This document shows, piece after piece, positions 9,715 to 21,036 of a DNA stretch of 64,000 nt. This DNA comes from Cercophora sp. LCS_1 (lineage: Eukaryota > Ascomycota > Sordariomycetes > Sordariales > Lasiosphaeriaceae). The notes beneath the pieces were generated by a model. The model was not told where the DNA came from. It did no database searches and was given only the letters and a program-made list of their open reading frames with translations. Numbering within the stretch: the stretch's first letter is position 1; each line of letters begins with the position of its first letter. The DNA is taken from the NCBI GenBank assembly GCA_036250225.1, contig JAPZLL010000008.1, forward strand, positions 1,364,001 to 1,428,000, read 5' to 3'. Made by a program: the position numbers and the translations under genes.

Positions 9715-11034
9715 CTCTAATGTCACATCCCCGGTCGACTGAGATTCTCAACCCTTGTTACCATCCCCTGTCTCCAAGGTCAACTCCAAAAAGCTCCACC
9801 TCGCCGTCGGGATCTTTCCAACCACAACCGAGTCCCTCCCCGACGTCTCGGTCCAGCGGTTGCGGAACTGACTTCCGGCTGAGGGATTTCTACTTGGTTA
9901 AACTCCCGATGTCGATGCATCTCGGCGATACGATTGTCTTGTTTCGGCTCAGAAATCTCGGCGGAGGTTGGCTAGGTATGAATGCACATGTAGGTCATCC
10001 CCTGGCAGGTGGGTACAGGCAAGATTTCAAGGGATAATTGTGTGAAAAGATTTTGCTTGTTATTGCATCGCATCGCATCAAAAAATATCACCAAGATCCC
10101 GAGATTTGAGTTAGATTTACGCTTGTTGAAAAAATAGCTGAGCTTGCTAGTTAATGTCACTTGAAGTGACGTGATCGAAGATCCGATGCGGGAGCCTCCT
10201 TGATGCATATTCAAAAGCGCCAGAAAGACGGACAAAGGTCAATATGGATGGAGATGTTGTGTTTCACCATCAGAGTCGAGGCCGCTCTTCTTGTCCTGCC
10301 GATGCTGAGCTGAACATGTTGCAGTTGGGGGCTGTAACAGGGTCACATTGGTCAGCTGCGCCGCTGGAACAAAAACCCGGGGAATACTTTAGCCTAATAC
10401 CTATGCATGTAACTCTTTTCATGCGGTGAGAGAGAGCGTTTGCCTTTTTCATCCGGGCATCTTAAATGACATTGGCTGATGTGTGCACACCTTCCCCAGA
10501 TCTCGCGAGGACCTGCCCGATGTTGTCAGACCAACCTCAAGGCGAGTTCGCTTGAGTTGAGCGACTTGCGGGGTAAAGGAGATCCCAGCGCGGTTATGGA
10601 AATATAGGAGTTGGGCGCAACAACATTCCGGCCCGGCTCACCGGTCTTTACGCCCCGAGAAGCCGGCGAGGAGTTCAACGGATCATCAAACAATGCAGAG
10701 CGAAACTCGAGTCTCGCGGATCGAGATGCTGATTCATACGGTGACATCACATGCGCAACCAATTCACCCTGCTTATGTAGAGAACAATATCACAGTTGCC
10801 TTGTATGTTAGGTAACATCGGATTCATTATCAGCTCATGACGTCGTTCCTAAATGCAAAGCAGAATCCCCTTCCCCCGGATGGCTGTCCTCACCACCCAG
10901 CCGCCAGTCATGATACGTTTGTTTTGCGCCGCCCAGCCCATGCACTGCCTTCCCAACCACCCAACGCCGAAGAAACCGTGAAAGAAATACAGCAGTTCGT
11001 GTAAACCGCCCGTTCTCGTTCACTAGGAAATCGC
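9715..11034. other. intergenic, no gene seen
   Basis: About 1.3 kb with only short frames and no domain-like translation on either strand. It probably holds the far promoter of the secreted peptide gene and the 3' flank of the gene at 11035. Confidence 0.45.
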
Positions 11035-11697
11035 TCACCCCCTGTGTCCCCGGAACTCTGACTTGTCGGAAAACATTTGCTTGACGCCCTCCTTGACTCC
11101 CTTTGCAAGACTGGTCGGCGAGCTGGGCTGTCTGCGAGGAGGAAGCGGGGGCGGGCTCTCCTCGGTGGCTGAAGCGGCCTTTTCTGGATCCGCAGGGGTT
11201 ATTGGCGTGATGATCTCCTTCTCGTCGAAGGAAGTTGGTGTGCTCCTCTCTCTGTCCTTGTCTGCGAGGGCCGCCACCTGGACATCCAGCGCATCGACCA
11301 GCGGGAGCGCCGACTTGGGCAGGAACTTTCGGGCTTTCTTGGAAACGGAGCTGTATCGTCGCAAGTACGCCTTTTCGGGAAGTGCTGGTGTTTCCTTCCC
11401 CGAGTTGTTCCACAGCTCTTCAAATGTCTTGCCCTTGTGGTGGTCGTCTTCGAGGTCGGCGTCGTGCAGAACGTAGGCAGGCTCTTCTCCCTCGACGATC
11501 TCGCCCTCGAATGCGGGCAGCTTGGGCGTCGCCTTGACACGGTGGAGGACGCCGTATTTGACGCCTGGTGCGCTTTCCCAGAGACTGCCGTCGACGTCGC
11601 GGAACGTGTAAATTTGGGTGTCGGCGTCGTAGGCGATGCGCGTCATGCCCTCGGGCAGTCGCTCTTGATCGGTATCGAGATGCGCCCAGCGACCCAT
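11035..11697 (-). CDS. conserved fungal protein of unknown function, 220 aa
   Basis: Start chosen at the ATG at 11697 (MGRWAHLDTDQERLPEG); the frame extends a little upstream but only from a TTG. The N-terminal 60 residues form a compact conserved block (MTRIAYDADTQIYTFRDVDGSLWE). It looks like a small beta-rich domain of uncharacterised Sordariomycete proteins. The middle is charged. The C-terminal half is disordered, with Pro-rich SPPPLPPRRQPSSP and a basic tail, consistent with a cytosolic protein carrying SH3-ligand-type motifs. No signal peptide or membrane segment is seen. The function is unknown. Confidence 0.7.
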   Translation of the reverse strand: MGRWAHLDTDQERLPEGMTRIAYDADTQIYTFRDVDGSLWESAPGVKYGVLHRVKATPKLPAFEGEIVEGEEPAYVLHDADLEDDHHKGKTFEELWNNSGKETPALPEKAYLRRYSSVSKKARKFLPKSALPLVDALDVQVAALADKDRERSTPTSFDEKEIITPITPADPEKAASATEESPPPLPPRRQPSSPTSLAKGVKEGVKQMFSDKSEFRGHRG

Positions 11698-12363
11698 TTT
11701 CGTGGTTGTGTGGTAGGTGGTGATTTTCAATTGCGAAAGGTGTGCAAGGAACAGGCAAACAATGCGCAGATCGAGCTCGTGGTTGTGTGTGACGTCGGTC
11801 GCGTGCTGCCATTTAAGTTAGGCAACGAAAGCGGGGTGTTACGCGGCCGCGGTTTCAGCTTGACCAATCCGGAGCCGGATTCTTCCAGAAACCCGCAGCG
11901 GGGCATGAAGCCGTCCCATGCCGAGACACTTTCCTGCCAAGCGCGGCGCAGACCGGCCCGTGTGGGGCTTTCAGTCTCCGCCGTGCTTGGAGGCCTGCGA
12001 GATCACCAGCTCGCAACACCCCACCTGCCCGCTTTCAAAATTGAGGAATACGAAGTTATTGGTTCATTTAATGAGTACACAAATCAAATTCTATATAGAA
12101 TACTAACTTAAATTGAAACGACAACCTTGACGGAACACCTTACTGGCTCCCAATCGCGTGTGCTCCGAGCCCCCGACCTCGAGAGTCAAGACCACAAACT
12201 CACGACTTGGATGTATCCTCAAAATGCCCCCTGCACTTTGCTGCCCCGCAGAATACAATTGTCACCTTCCGAGATGTCTCTACCGGCACCCGTACGTGAC
12301 AAGGCCAATCTTCCTTCATGTGTGGCCCGCGCTCGAAGACGGACCGGAAAAGATGAGCAGCCT
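11698..12363. other. intergenic, no gene seen
   Basis: No supported frame. An AT-rich patch (12040-12130) may be the 3' flank or terminator region. Confidence 0.4.
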
Positions 12364-12630
12364 TTAGGACATGGAACCAGGCCCAGAACGATGAGGGTCG
12401 GGATCACTTTCAACGTCACTGATGCTAACTGGATTGTTTTCCGACGTAGGTTTCTCTCCGGGTTGTCCTTGCATGTCGCTCGCGGGTTTCGTGAGCGTCA
12501 AAGTCTTTGGCTTTTTGCGCCGACCCCGGTTGAACACGACGATAAAGTTGGTCAGAAACTTGATGAACCCCAGGGTTAGCACAGCCACGGACAGAGAAAT
12601 GATGCCAGTCAGTGAGAATGTCTGAGCCAT
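12364..12630 (-). CDS. possible small single-pass membrane protein
   Basis: An 88-residue frame starting MAQTFSLTGIISLSVAVLTLG. One hydrophobic segment (about residues 8-33) is followed by a basic RGRRKKPK stop-transfer and a polar tail. Just upstream, in another frame, an ATG at 12716 reads MTVLPDHYSNPVTGPDGQPS before a stop overlapping this start. That suggests either a longer gene with a frameshift or intron, or chance. The family is not recognised and support is weak. Confidence 0.35.
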   Translation of the reverse strand: MAQTFSLTGIISLSVAVLTLGFIKFLTNFIVVFNRGRRKKPKTLTLTKPASDMQGQPGEKPTSENNPVSISDVESDPDPHRSGPGSMS

Positions 12631-12737
12631 GGGAGTGGAGAGGACAAAGTCCCTTCACTCGGCTGACCATCCGGCCCAGTGACCGGGTTCGAGTAGTGGT
12701 CGGGAAGAACAGTCATGGCGGCGTCTGAGAATATGTT

Positions 12738-13100
12738 TTAAGCCGCCACGAAGCTCGCGAGGATGAGTCTTTCCAGGTCAATAAAGAGCTTGCAGTCTTC
12801 GGCGTTGACAACACCCCTGGAGGCTGTGGTTTGTGACTTGAGAGCCGATGAGCCGCTGGAAGTTCCGAGACTGTATATCATGGGGCCAGCACGAAATGCC
12901 GCCTCCAGGATCTTGAGCAAGACGGACGGAATCTCCATGTCAGTCACCTTGGCAAGGTTGAAGACGGAGCCCACGGCTTCACCGCGGTAGCTCCACGTGT
13001 TGCTTTCCCGGCATGAGAGCGCCGGTCTGCCAGGTCGGATGCGGTAGTCCGGGTCAAAAGCATCGTAGAACTTCTCTTGAATTTTTTCAGAAATCGCCAA
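12738..13100 (-). other. open frame 3' of the APH gene, nature uncertain
   Basis: 120 codons that open from a TTG and overlap the last bases of the APH-fold gene in another frame. The first ATG is at 12938 (MEIPSVLLKILEAAFRAGPM). The translation (FYDAFDPDYRIRPGRPALS, AEDCKLFIDLERLILASFVA) looks moderately protein-like. It could be a terminal exon of an unrecognised gene or a remnant. No domain is recognised. Confidence 0.25.
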
Positions 13101-13905
13101 AATACTTGCGTCTAATCGTTTCCATCTTAAACTCCTGCGCCATAGGCGCTAGAAACTGATCAACCGGATCCGCCCAGAATGGATTCTGAGGGTTGACATA
13201 TTTCGCACAGGTGTATTCCCAGTATACCGGGAACCACCCAGCCGTCTCCCAACCCAGTATTCCCACAACGGTGTCTCCCTGGACTAGGATATTGAGGCTA
13301 CTCAGGTCACCGTGGGTTAACACCAACTCATTTCCTGATTGGCGGTAGAACACAAACAGCTCGGAAAGGTCGGGTGAGACAGATTGTGTGTCCCAGTCCA
13401 TACCATCGACAAGCGCTTCATGGAATTCACGCACAGTAGCATACGGGCCCCAATAGAGTCGGGATGGCAAACGGCAGTCATAGAAAGGCCCACCATCGAC
13501 ACCGCTTACGCCTGCACCCTCAGGGACCGGGACAGAGCGAAGCTCCATGATCATACGGCGGAGTTGGTCGAGGATTCGCATTTTCGATTCTTCCGTGCGG
13601 CTTGACCAACCATGCCCTGCCATTTGCCCTTTGATATGGCGCATAACGATGTATGAGACACCTTTATAGGTGAATGCGTAGTATACCTTCGGTATGGGGA
13701 TGGATGTGCAGCTAGCGACAAATCGCATAGCGTGGGCTTCAGACAGGTTCTCATCTGGTTTGGTTTTGATGCAAATGCCAAAGATGTGAAAAAGACCGGA
13801 CTGCTTCCTCCAGAATCGTCGCAAGAGCTTGTTGTGTCTCGCTTTGACAGCAAGAAGGACAAGTATTCGGACTACGCGTCCTGGCGTCGGGAGCGAAGGC
13901 ACCAT
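13087..13905 (-). CDS. aminoglycoside-phosphotransferase/choline-kinase-fold protein
   Basis: A fungal APH-family (PF01636-type) protein, 272 aa. Members transfer phosphate from ATP to small molecules, but fungal substrates are mostly unknown. The ATP-anchoring region is near ICIKTKPDENLSEAHAMRFV, the hinge near YIVMRHIKG, and the catalytic loop is LVLTHGDLSSLNILV with the catalytic Asp and metal-binding Asn. The next motif, normally G-I-I-D-W-E-T-A-G, reads GILGWETAGWFPVYWEY here. The second metal-binding Asp is replaced by Gly, so phosphotransfer may be impaired. Length is slightly short of the usual 290-330 residues. No signal peptide; probably cytosolic. Confidence 0.8.
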   Translation of the reverse strand: MVPSLPTPGRVVRILVLLAVKARHNKLLRRFWRKQSGLFHIFGICIKTKPDENLSEAHAMRFVASCTSIPIPKVYYAFTYKGVSYIVMRHIKGQMAGHGWSSRTEESKMRILDQLRRMIMELRSVPVPEGAGVSGVDGGPFYDCRLPSRLYWGPYATVREFHEALVDGMDWDTQSVSPDLSELFVFYRQSGNELVLTHGDLSSLNILVQGDTVVGILGWETAGWFPVYWEYTCAKYVNPQNPFWADPVDQFLAPMAQEFKMETIRRKYFGDF

Positions 13906-15655
13906 TCGGATTTGTCGAGGGCTCGTGCGGTTCGGAGCAAAAGGGGGCAGAGGGTCTAGGTATGGAAAAAGGTCATCAGAACATCAGAATATCTGCGCAG
14001 TGAGTGGAGCCTGGATGGACTATACCTGGGACTTTCCTGTCGCGAAGTTTAGCGGGCGGAGACAGCTTGGAATCGGTTCGGTGGAGTCGCGTTGTGGCTG
14101 GCGAGGAAAAGAACGGTCGGCAGTTTCCGCAATCCGACCAGTTCCCCGCCCTTGAACGGCCGCCCTCCATTTCCCCTGCGCAGCACCTCGGCTCTCGACG
14201 CGGTCGCTTGCCCCGCAATTGGCTCGCCGTCGTTGGGAACCAGGAATTGGGGTTTACGACGAGCTGTCTTCGAGACCCGGTTCTCGTCCGTTGCGCCAAG
14301 TTTTGGTCCCCACATTTTTGTTTTTGATGCTCGAGGGCCTCGCACCAAGGCCGACCGTGTCTCACAGGGTTCGCCCACTTGTATCCTCTCTGTACCCGGA
14401 AGAGCCAAGCGATACAATGCTGTCCTTCCTACTAACCACAATGCCTCATCGTCCTCTGCATGGGTTCGAAGCGCTAGGTCCTGTCGCTTGCCGTCGCTGT
14501 GGTCATCCATTTTCTCCCCGTCTCAGTGTCTTGTCTCTTCCGACAGAGTAGCCCGAGAGCAACGTAAGTAGCTCACCATGATCCACGAAGCGGCCTGTGG
14601 CGTTCCTACGTAGGAGCGCTCCCTCGCCATCAGCGGTCAGGGACCTGGAGGTGGTCTATGGGTTCGGAATAGTGCCTCCCGCGTGGGGCTGTGTGACCAG
14701 CTCGGTGTCGGTGAACTCCTGGACGGTGAAGGGGTTGCCGAAGTGGGCCTTCTACTCTGAAAACCACAGTCCCGAGATGAAAGAATGGGAATTGAAGTAA
14801 ACGCCATCAGAGGATACAATTTCGTTGTCTGCCCATATATCTTCCTGAGCCAAAACACGAACGGCCTTTTGCGTGACTTGTCTCATAACTTTGGGCTGGG
14901 ATGACAGAAACCAGCGCTGCAGATGCCCGCCGAGACGGACCTGCAGGTAATTCGGTGGCAACCGCGGTGCAAACCAATGCGAATTGTTTTTGTCAGTTGC
15001 GCCTCACTATTTGTTGGCCATCGTACCGTCCCTCTGGCCTCTGTGGGCAGACAGTTGGATCCCGTCGGTCTGAGGCATTTGCTGGAGTTCAATTGGGGGG
15101 CGTCTCCAGAGGGGTATGCCAAGGGCTGGGCATGAGGAGCATGTCCTCAGGGTCCAGTTCACTTGATGCTTGTTCTCTGAACGGTTTGCCTTTATTCCAA
15201 TGGCATTCCGTCGGCATGTCTCGAACGAGAAGCCGCCGTGCTGTCGATGCAGGGTTGGTTGACTTTCCCAGGCGTGCCACGATGCTCATTTCTCACTGAA
15301 ATGCAAGCTTCAGAGTCCTGAAAGCCGCCAAGATGCACTAACACCCAACGCACGGTGAAAGCAGCATCAGCAAATTGACTGGATGATGATAACGCTGACC
15401 TTTTACTGATGTTCAATCATATCAGACTCGGCGGGATGAGCCCGGCACGGGAGTTCCCGCTGACGCCGGCAGCTGGCCGGGCCGGGTGGGCCACTCAGCC
15501 CCATGTAGGATGGTTCGGACTTCGGAGCTTGACCGGGGTAGGTGGGGCGACCTTCATGGATCGAGCTGAAACTGCCTTCCTTTTGTCCCAATTTTCGCCG
15601 TGTTTTTCGTGACACGCTTTGACTCGAGCGCCGCCCGGCGCGAGTCGCTTCTTCA
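13906..15655. other. intergenic, with one possible coding remnant
   Basis: About 1.7 kb without an intact gene. On the minus strand, 14590-14960 has protein-like pieces (VRVLAQEDIWADNEIVSSDG, then after a stop HFGNPFTVQEFTDTELVTQP, then another stop and RSLTADGEGALLRRNATGRF). This suggests a decayed gene of unknown family. Confidence 0.3.
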
Positions 15656-17614
15656 ATGCGTGCAAACTCGCAGCTTCGCCAACTTCTCCTTGGCCTCGCT
15701 CCGACGGCGTGCGGGTTGCGCTTTCTCGCCGATGCGCACCCCGACGGCGTCTTGGGCGTGCGGAACGATGCCCCTCCCTCGAGCGATTTCCTCAGGCGCC
15801 CCTTCCCCGCAGGCAGGTCCCGCGCCCGACATTTCGAAGTCTTTGCACACTAACTTTGGCGAGCAGTGGTCGCCGTGGGCGATTACCTCTATATCGACGG
15901 CGGAGAGGTGTCGCACCTCGACAATGGAAGAAACGCGTCGTCCGAACGGCCGTCGTATGCGAGTGCGCAATCTACTGTCCCAACTTGTTGCTGGCAGCCG
16001 CTAACCGTCCCTCGACAGTGAACGACACGCTCTCCGTCTCGCTCAAAACATCGTGGACCAACGCGACCGTCTCGTTCAACCGAATCACGAAGCCCGCACC
16101 CCTCTTCAACCAACAGGCCGTCTGGCGCGCTCCGAACGATACCGGCTTTTACATTTGGGGCGGCGTCACATCGTACTTTGCGCGCCCGCCGGCCGTCGAG
16201 GTGTGGAAACTTGTCGCTGATGGGAATGGTGGAGGCGTGTGGAACGACGAGACCATCACGGGCGTTACCGAATCACGGCTGATGCGGTTCACGAGGAGTG
16301 CGCAGTTTGCCTTTACACAGAGCGAGGGACTTGGCTTTTGGCTCGGGGGCTATGCCAATGCACAGACCGATGTCGAGGTCTCCAGCGGCTATCTTGCGCC
16401 TCCCGGCGTCATGTCATTCAACATGGTGGGCGGAGAGCTGAAAAACGAGTCGTCGGCTGGACTCAACCAGTATGGGACACTTGTCGGGGGCTCGGCCCAG
16501 TGGGTTCCGTATGGATCTGGGGGCTCCCTAGTTTTTCTTGGTGGTGGAGAGGCGCCAGTGGCGACGACGTACAATGGATGGGCGGGAGTCACGTTTGCGT
16601 CCCTCCCGGTGTACGACATCTTTGGTAAGTTTCCACGCAGTCCATCGTCATCTTGCTTTGCTGACCGTGCGCAGCAAAAAAATGGTATCGACAGCAGACC
16701 AGCGGCGAAAGACCGACGCGTCGAGAGCGCTTTTGTGTTGTGGGTGTTCAGGGACCAAATGCAACCTACGAGATGTAAGTCCCGGGCGATGTGTCCTTGT
16801 AGCTGACATGCGTCTGACTGCGTGCAGCTTCATGTACGGGGGTGTGGATACTGAAAAGGGCCGTACTTCCGACGAGGTTTACGTGCTCTCCCTCCCGGGC
16901 TTTGTCTTTTTCAAGGCGTCGGGCCCCTCTACCGTCCGCAACGACCATGCCTGCGCTCTTATCGGACGTCGCCAGCTTGTTTCCGTCGGCGGCACAGACG
17001 GCCAGCTTGGCTTCCCCGGGTCACTCCTCGACCCCGACCCGTGGACAAACGGGATAGGTGTGCTTGACATGACTGAAATGGCCTGGAAGAGCGGTTATGA
17101 CGCCGACGCAAAAGACTATGAGTCTCCAGCTGTGGTCAAGGACTGGTATGCACAAGGTGGTCTCCGTTCGGTCCAGTGGTCGAGCGAGGATGTTAGGAAA
17201 CTCTTCGTCGAGCGAACATCATCGGATCCGTCGAGTCCGCCTTCCGGCGGTCCCTCATCCACGCCGCCGGTGGACTCAGCACCGGGCCCTCCCGTCGGCG
17301 CAATCGTGGGCGGCGTAGTTGGAGGTCTTGCGCTAATCGCCGTCATCGCCATCGGGTGGTTTGTGCTACGTCGGAAGCGAAGGGCGCAGCCTGTCGCGCC
17401 AAACACCGATACACCAGAACTGGCGGCGCCATGGGATCCTTCACAGCGATATCATGTAGGGCAGGCATACGGTGCTGACGGGAAGCCGGTGCACGAACTG
17501 CCAACTCCCGCCCAAGAGTTGCCAGCGGAACATGGGCTCTCGGAAGTGAATGCCCCCAACCAGCCTGGGGAGTTGGACCTCAGTCATGGCAAAGCAGAAC
17601 TGCCCCAAAAATGA
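15656..17614 (+). CDS. kelch-type beta-propeller protein with one C-terminal membrane segment
   Basis: Proposed model: join(15656..15812,15867..15962,16019..16624,16675..16774,16828..17614), 581 aa. A putative signal-anchor (QLRQLLLGLAPTACG) precedes kelch-like blades: VAVGDYLYIDGG, QQAVWRAPNDTGFYIWGG, ERFCVVGVQGPNATYE, FMYGGVDTEKGRTSDEVYVL, RRQLVSVGGTDG. A Ser/Pro-rich stalk, a TM helix (VGAIVGGVVGGLALIAVIAIGWFVL), a basic RRKRR stop-transfer and a roughly 90-residue cytosolic tail follow. This is a type I surface protein, possibly with a role in the cell wall or polarity. Introns 3 and 4 are canonical. Intron 2 uses a GTGCGC donor. Intron 1 fits best as a GC-AG intron (GCAGGT...ACTAAC...GCAG), and the N-terminus is the weakest part. 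Confidence 0.75.
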
Positions 17615-17802
17615 TAGGGACAACGGGATTGGATAATTTTGAGACATGACCGCAGACGAAGCCATCAGCAACCCTAACCCTGTTGAGGGGTTCCTCGCGT
17701 GACCCAAGCCACCGCCATCATCTCCACCAGCACACGCTCCTTCTGCGTTCCTCCCCTCTCCCCTCTCCGCTCAATTAACTTCGCAACGTCGCCGAACTCA
17801 GC

Positions 17803-19333
17803 ATGGCCAGCAATCACGTCTCCGCACCGGCGCCGGCCGACCACGAGTCGACTCCGCTGCTACCGACGGCGCAATCGCACGCGGGCCACGCGACAAACCA
17901 CCATGTCTCCGAGGGCGAAAGCGGTAGGAGCGGGTTCCACCCTACCCACTTTTTGACGGTGCTCTGGCGCAGCTCGTGTACCGCATCCATGCTGGTCAAT
18001 GTTCTCTGGCCTGTCGTTGTTGTCGCATTTGCCCTCCAATTCTTTCCGGGTCTGCACCTTTGGAAGTTTGCGGCTGCCTATGTCGCCGTCATCCCTTCGG
18101 CGAATCTCCTCGGTTTCGCGGGCCAGGAGTTCGCACGCAAGATGCCCAAGGTGGCCGGCATCCTGATTGAGACGACGTTTGGGTCCATTGTCGAGATCAT
18201 TTTGTTTGTCGTCCTCATCGTCAAGCATGAGTCGGGCCACAAAGAGGGTAACCTGGTCCCCATCATCCAGGCCGCCATCCTCGGCAGCATTCTGACCAAC
18301 TTGCTGCTCTGTCTCGGTCTCTGCTTCTTTTTCGGTGGCCTTCGTCAGACGACACGAAAGTTCCACGCCATTGTGTCTGAGGTTGGAACCGGACTGCTAC
18401 TGGTCGCTGCTTTTGGACTGTTGATCCCGAGCGCCTTCTACTCGGCATTGAAGTCGGCGGCTGTCCCGGATACCGCCGGGCTTGGCGTCCTCCATGAGAA
18501 GTTCACCGAGGGCAAGCTTCACCAGGATGTTCTCCAGATCAGCCATGCCACATCGATTGCGCTGATCTTGGCGTTTGTCTTGTACATCTGGTTTCAGGCG
18601 AGGAGTCAGCATAGCATCTTTGACGAGGTCATTGAGATGGATGAGCATCGCGACTCGGACCGGCACGTCGACTTGGAAAAGCCAAAGTTCACAATGACGG
18701 AAACTATTGTGGCATTGGTCATCTCGCTCGCGTCGGTGACTCTTTTACTGATTTTCTTGGTCAACGGGATTGAAGATGTCGTCGAATCAGGCGTGCCCGA
18801 CCAGTTCTTGGGCTTGATCCTGCTTCCGTTTGTGGAGAAGGCGGCTGAGCATCTGACTGCCATTGATGAAGCCTGGGGTGAGTTGGCGGCAGTTCCCCCG
18901 TCCTGATGTTTGCTGCTGACTCTTGCAGATGGCGTCATTAATGTCGCTTTGTATCATTGTCTCGCTCCATCGATTCAGACCGCCCTGTTCAACGCGCCAC
19001 TGGTTGTGCTTGTTGGTTGGGTTCTGGGGAAACCCATGGACCTCAACTTTGAGATCTTCATGATTGGTCTCTTGGTTTTGTCCATCCTTGTAGTAGGCAA
19101 CTTTTTGCGCGACGGGGAGTCGAATTGGCTCGAGGGTGCCCTCCTTGTGGTAAGTCAGACTGCTCCGGTCCTGTTCACTGCTGATATTTCAGATTGTCTA
19201 CGTCATCATTGCCATTGCGTGCTGGTACTATCCGAACCCGGATGTGGCGACGTCGAACGGAATTGTCAATGTTCCAATGACTGCCGACACCCTGGACAAG
19301 CTGAGGGAGCTCTTGAACGGGCATGGAGTGTGA
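17803..19333 (+). CDS. CAX-type vacuolar cation/proton exchanger
   Basis: Model: join(17803..18877,18929..19149,19193..19333), 478 aa. Both introns are short, with GTGAGT and GTAAGT donors. About 60 polar N-terminal residues are followed by 10-11 membrane helices in two halves, joined by an acidic linker (VIEMDEHRDSDRHVDLEKPK). This is the layout of Ca2+/H+ exchangers that load the vacuole. The two alpha-repeat signatures are recognisable but altered. The usual G-N-A-x-E reads TFGSIVEIILF in the first half and FVEKAAEHLTA in the second, so the conserved Asn is missing from both while the Glu is kept. The substrate or coupling could therefore differ from canonical CAX. It is followed, tail to tail, by the UNC-93-like gene. 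Confidence 0.85.
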
Positions 19334-19387
19334 ACAGTTTTGTTTCGACTAAATACCTACAGATTGACATAGGCCCCCCCAATACAC

Positions 19388-21036
19388 TTACACCAACTCC
19401 CTCGTCCTCTTCTGCTCACTTGACCTCACAATTGACTCTTCGTCACTCATTTCCTTTCCCCTGTCCTCTTCCTCAATCCTCTCCACCCCAAGATTCTCCC
19501 CTGACACCATCCGGGGGTTAAATCTCATGGCTCCATCGGGCACAAACGTCGCAGCGAGCACTAGTCCCGCAACAATGGTAAACTGAACTCCGGCCGTAAA
19601 CACCAATCCCTCCCTGATGCTCCCACCGTCACTCCCGCCACTCTTGTTATACACTCCGTCCAGATACCGGCCCAGCAACGTTCCGGCAATGGCGTAGCTA
19701 ACGATGTAGAACGAATACAAAAACGCCATGACAGCTCCCAGGGCCGAGACATTCTTGTTCTTGCTCTCCAGCCGTGCTAGTGACGCCTGGATATACGCAG
19801 CAAGCGACACGTCACCCGCCGCCCAGCCAAACGAGATGGGCATGAACGTGGCCGCGACGATCCACGCTTGCCCGACTTGTCCTGACGGTGGATGCCAATA
19901 CGGGATATACCACACAACGAGCAGCATGAGCGCATCGAGCCTCAGCCACGGCATGGGCGTGTGGATCGTGTTGGTGAGCAGCAGGACGGCCAACGCACCG
20001 AGCAGCTCACCCAAGTTGGATCCGCCGACCATAATCTGCGACCAGGCTGAGTCGCCGAGATAGCGTCTTGCGACCTGCGGCGCGATGCCGTTTTCGAGGT
20101 AGCGGTGGGCGTACAGGGCGACCGCATACCCTGGGACGAGCCAGATGAACTTGCGGGAGGTGAAGAGAATCTTGGCGCCGACAAGGATGGACTCGAAAAA
20201 GAGAAAGAGGCCCGAGAAGGCGGACTTGAGATAGGACGACTTGGGCGCCGGAGACTTGGGCGAGGCGCGGTTGAAGCCGAGCTCGGTGATGAAGATCCAG
20301 ATCAGAGCGCTGATGGCGAAGCAGACGGGCGTGATGATGAATGCCATGTTGTTCCCCAGGGACGGGATGATAACGAGACCGGTGGTGAAGGCGCCGGCTG
20401 TGCCGGTGATTTCGTAAAAGATGTGGACGATGGAGTCCATTCTACGGAGTTTCTGGACGTCGCCGCCGACGATGTCCCGGGGAATGACACGGCGGATCAG
20501 CTCGACCATGCCATAGGCTATGCCGGAGATGCAGTAGACGGGGATCATGGCGTCGGTGTTGTAGGTCCCGTAGTAGGACCACTCGTTCTTGGGGTGCTTC
20601 TTTCGGTCTTTTATCGTCAGCAATGTCTTGTGAGTGGTGAGGAAGACGCACACTCAACCGGCATAAAGGTCCCTCCTGTTGCAGCGTCGATGATCAGCAA
20701 CAGGGCCGAGCACACCCCAAAGACGGCAACTGCCCCCGCCAAAACGTTCTTGGTCGGATATCGCTTGACGAGGGGCGCGATCAAGATGGATCCCACGCAT
20801 TGGAATGCCTGGTTCAAGCCGGTGAGAAGACCAACGCGCTCAAACGTCCGGCTGGGCGTACCGTTATTGATGGCCTCGTAGTCGTATCGGTTCGTCGCCA
20901 GAGCCACGATGGAGCCGTTGAATGCCTCGAGCCCAAACTTGTACATCATGATGCCGGCGATGTAGATGATGATGTTGCGGCGCTCCTGCGGCGTGAAGGC
21001 CCGCAGGCCCTCGATCACATCGCCAATGTGCCCCAT
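19388..21036 (-). CDS. UNC-93-like major facilitator superfamily membrane protein
   Basis: Model: complement(join(19388..20607,20652..21036)), 534 aa. One 44-nt intron with a GTGCGT donor lies after residue 128. About 12 membrane helices are visible, starting RRNIIIYIAGIMMYKFGLEA. A long charged loop (RRVIPRDIVGGDVQKLRRMD) carries a conserved block of the UNC-93/DUF895-type fungal carriers. The second half includes FIWLVPGYAVALYAHRYLEN. The acidic C-terminal tail (about residues 490-534) is cytosolic. Substrate unknown; members are thought to act as transporters or channel regulators. The 3' end lies 55 bp from that of the CAX gene. The long antisense frame at 20105-20881 is a shadow. Confidence 0.85.

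Noticed and set aside
14049..14571. Overlapping frames on both strands (110-159 codons)
   Set aside because: All are compositionally biased and mutually overlapping; no motif supports any of them.
15619..16806. 395-codon plus-strand frame taken as one exon
   Set aside because: Its first 130 residues are Arg/Pro-rich shadow; the kelch sequence there is in another frame and joins by introns.
20105..20881. 258-codon plus-strand frame
   Set aside because: It is antisense to the UNC-93-like gene, is Gly/Asp/Glu-rich as expected from a shadow, and has no domain.
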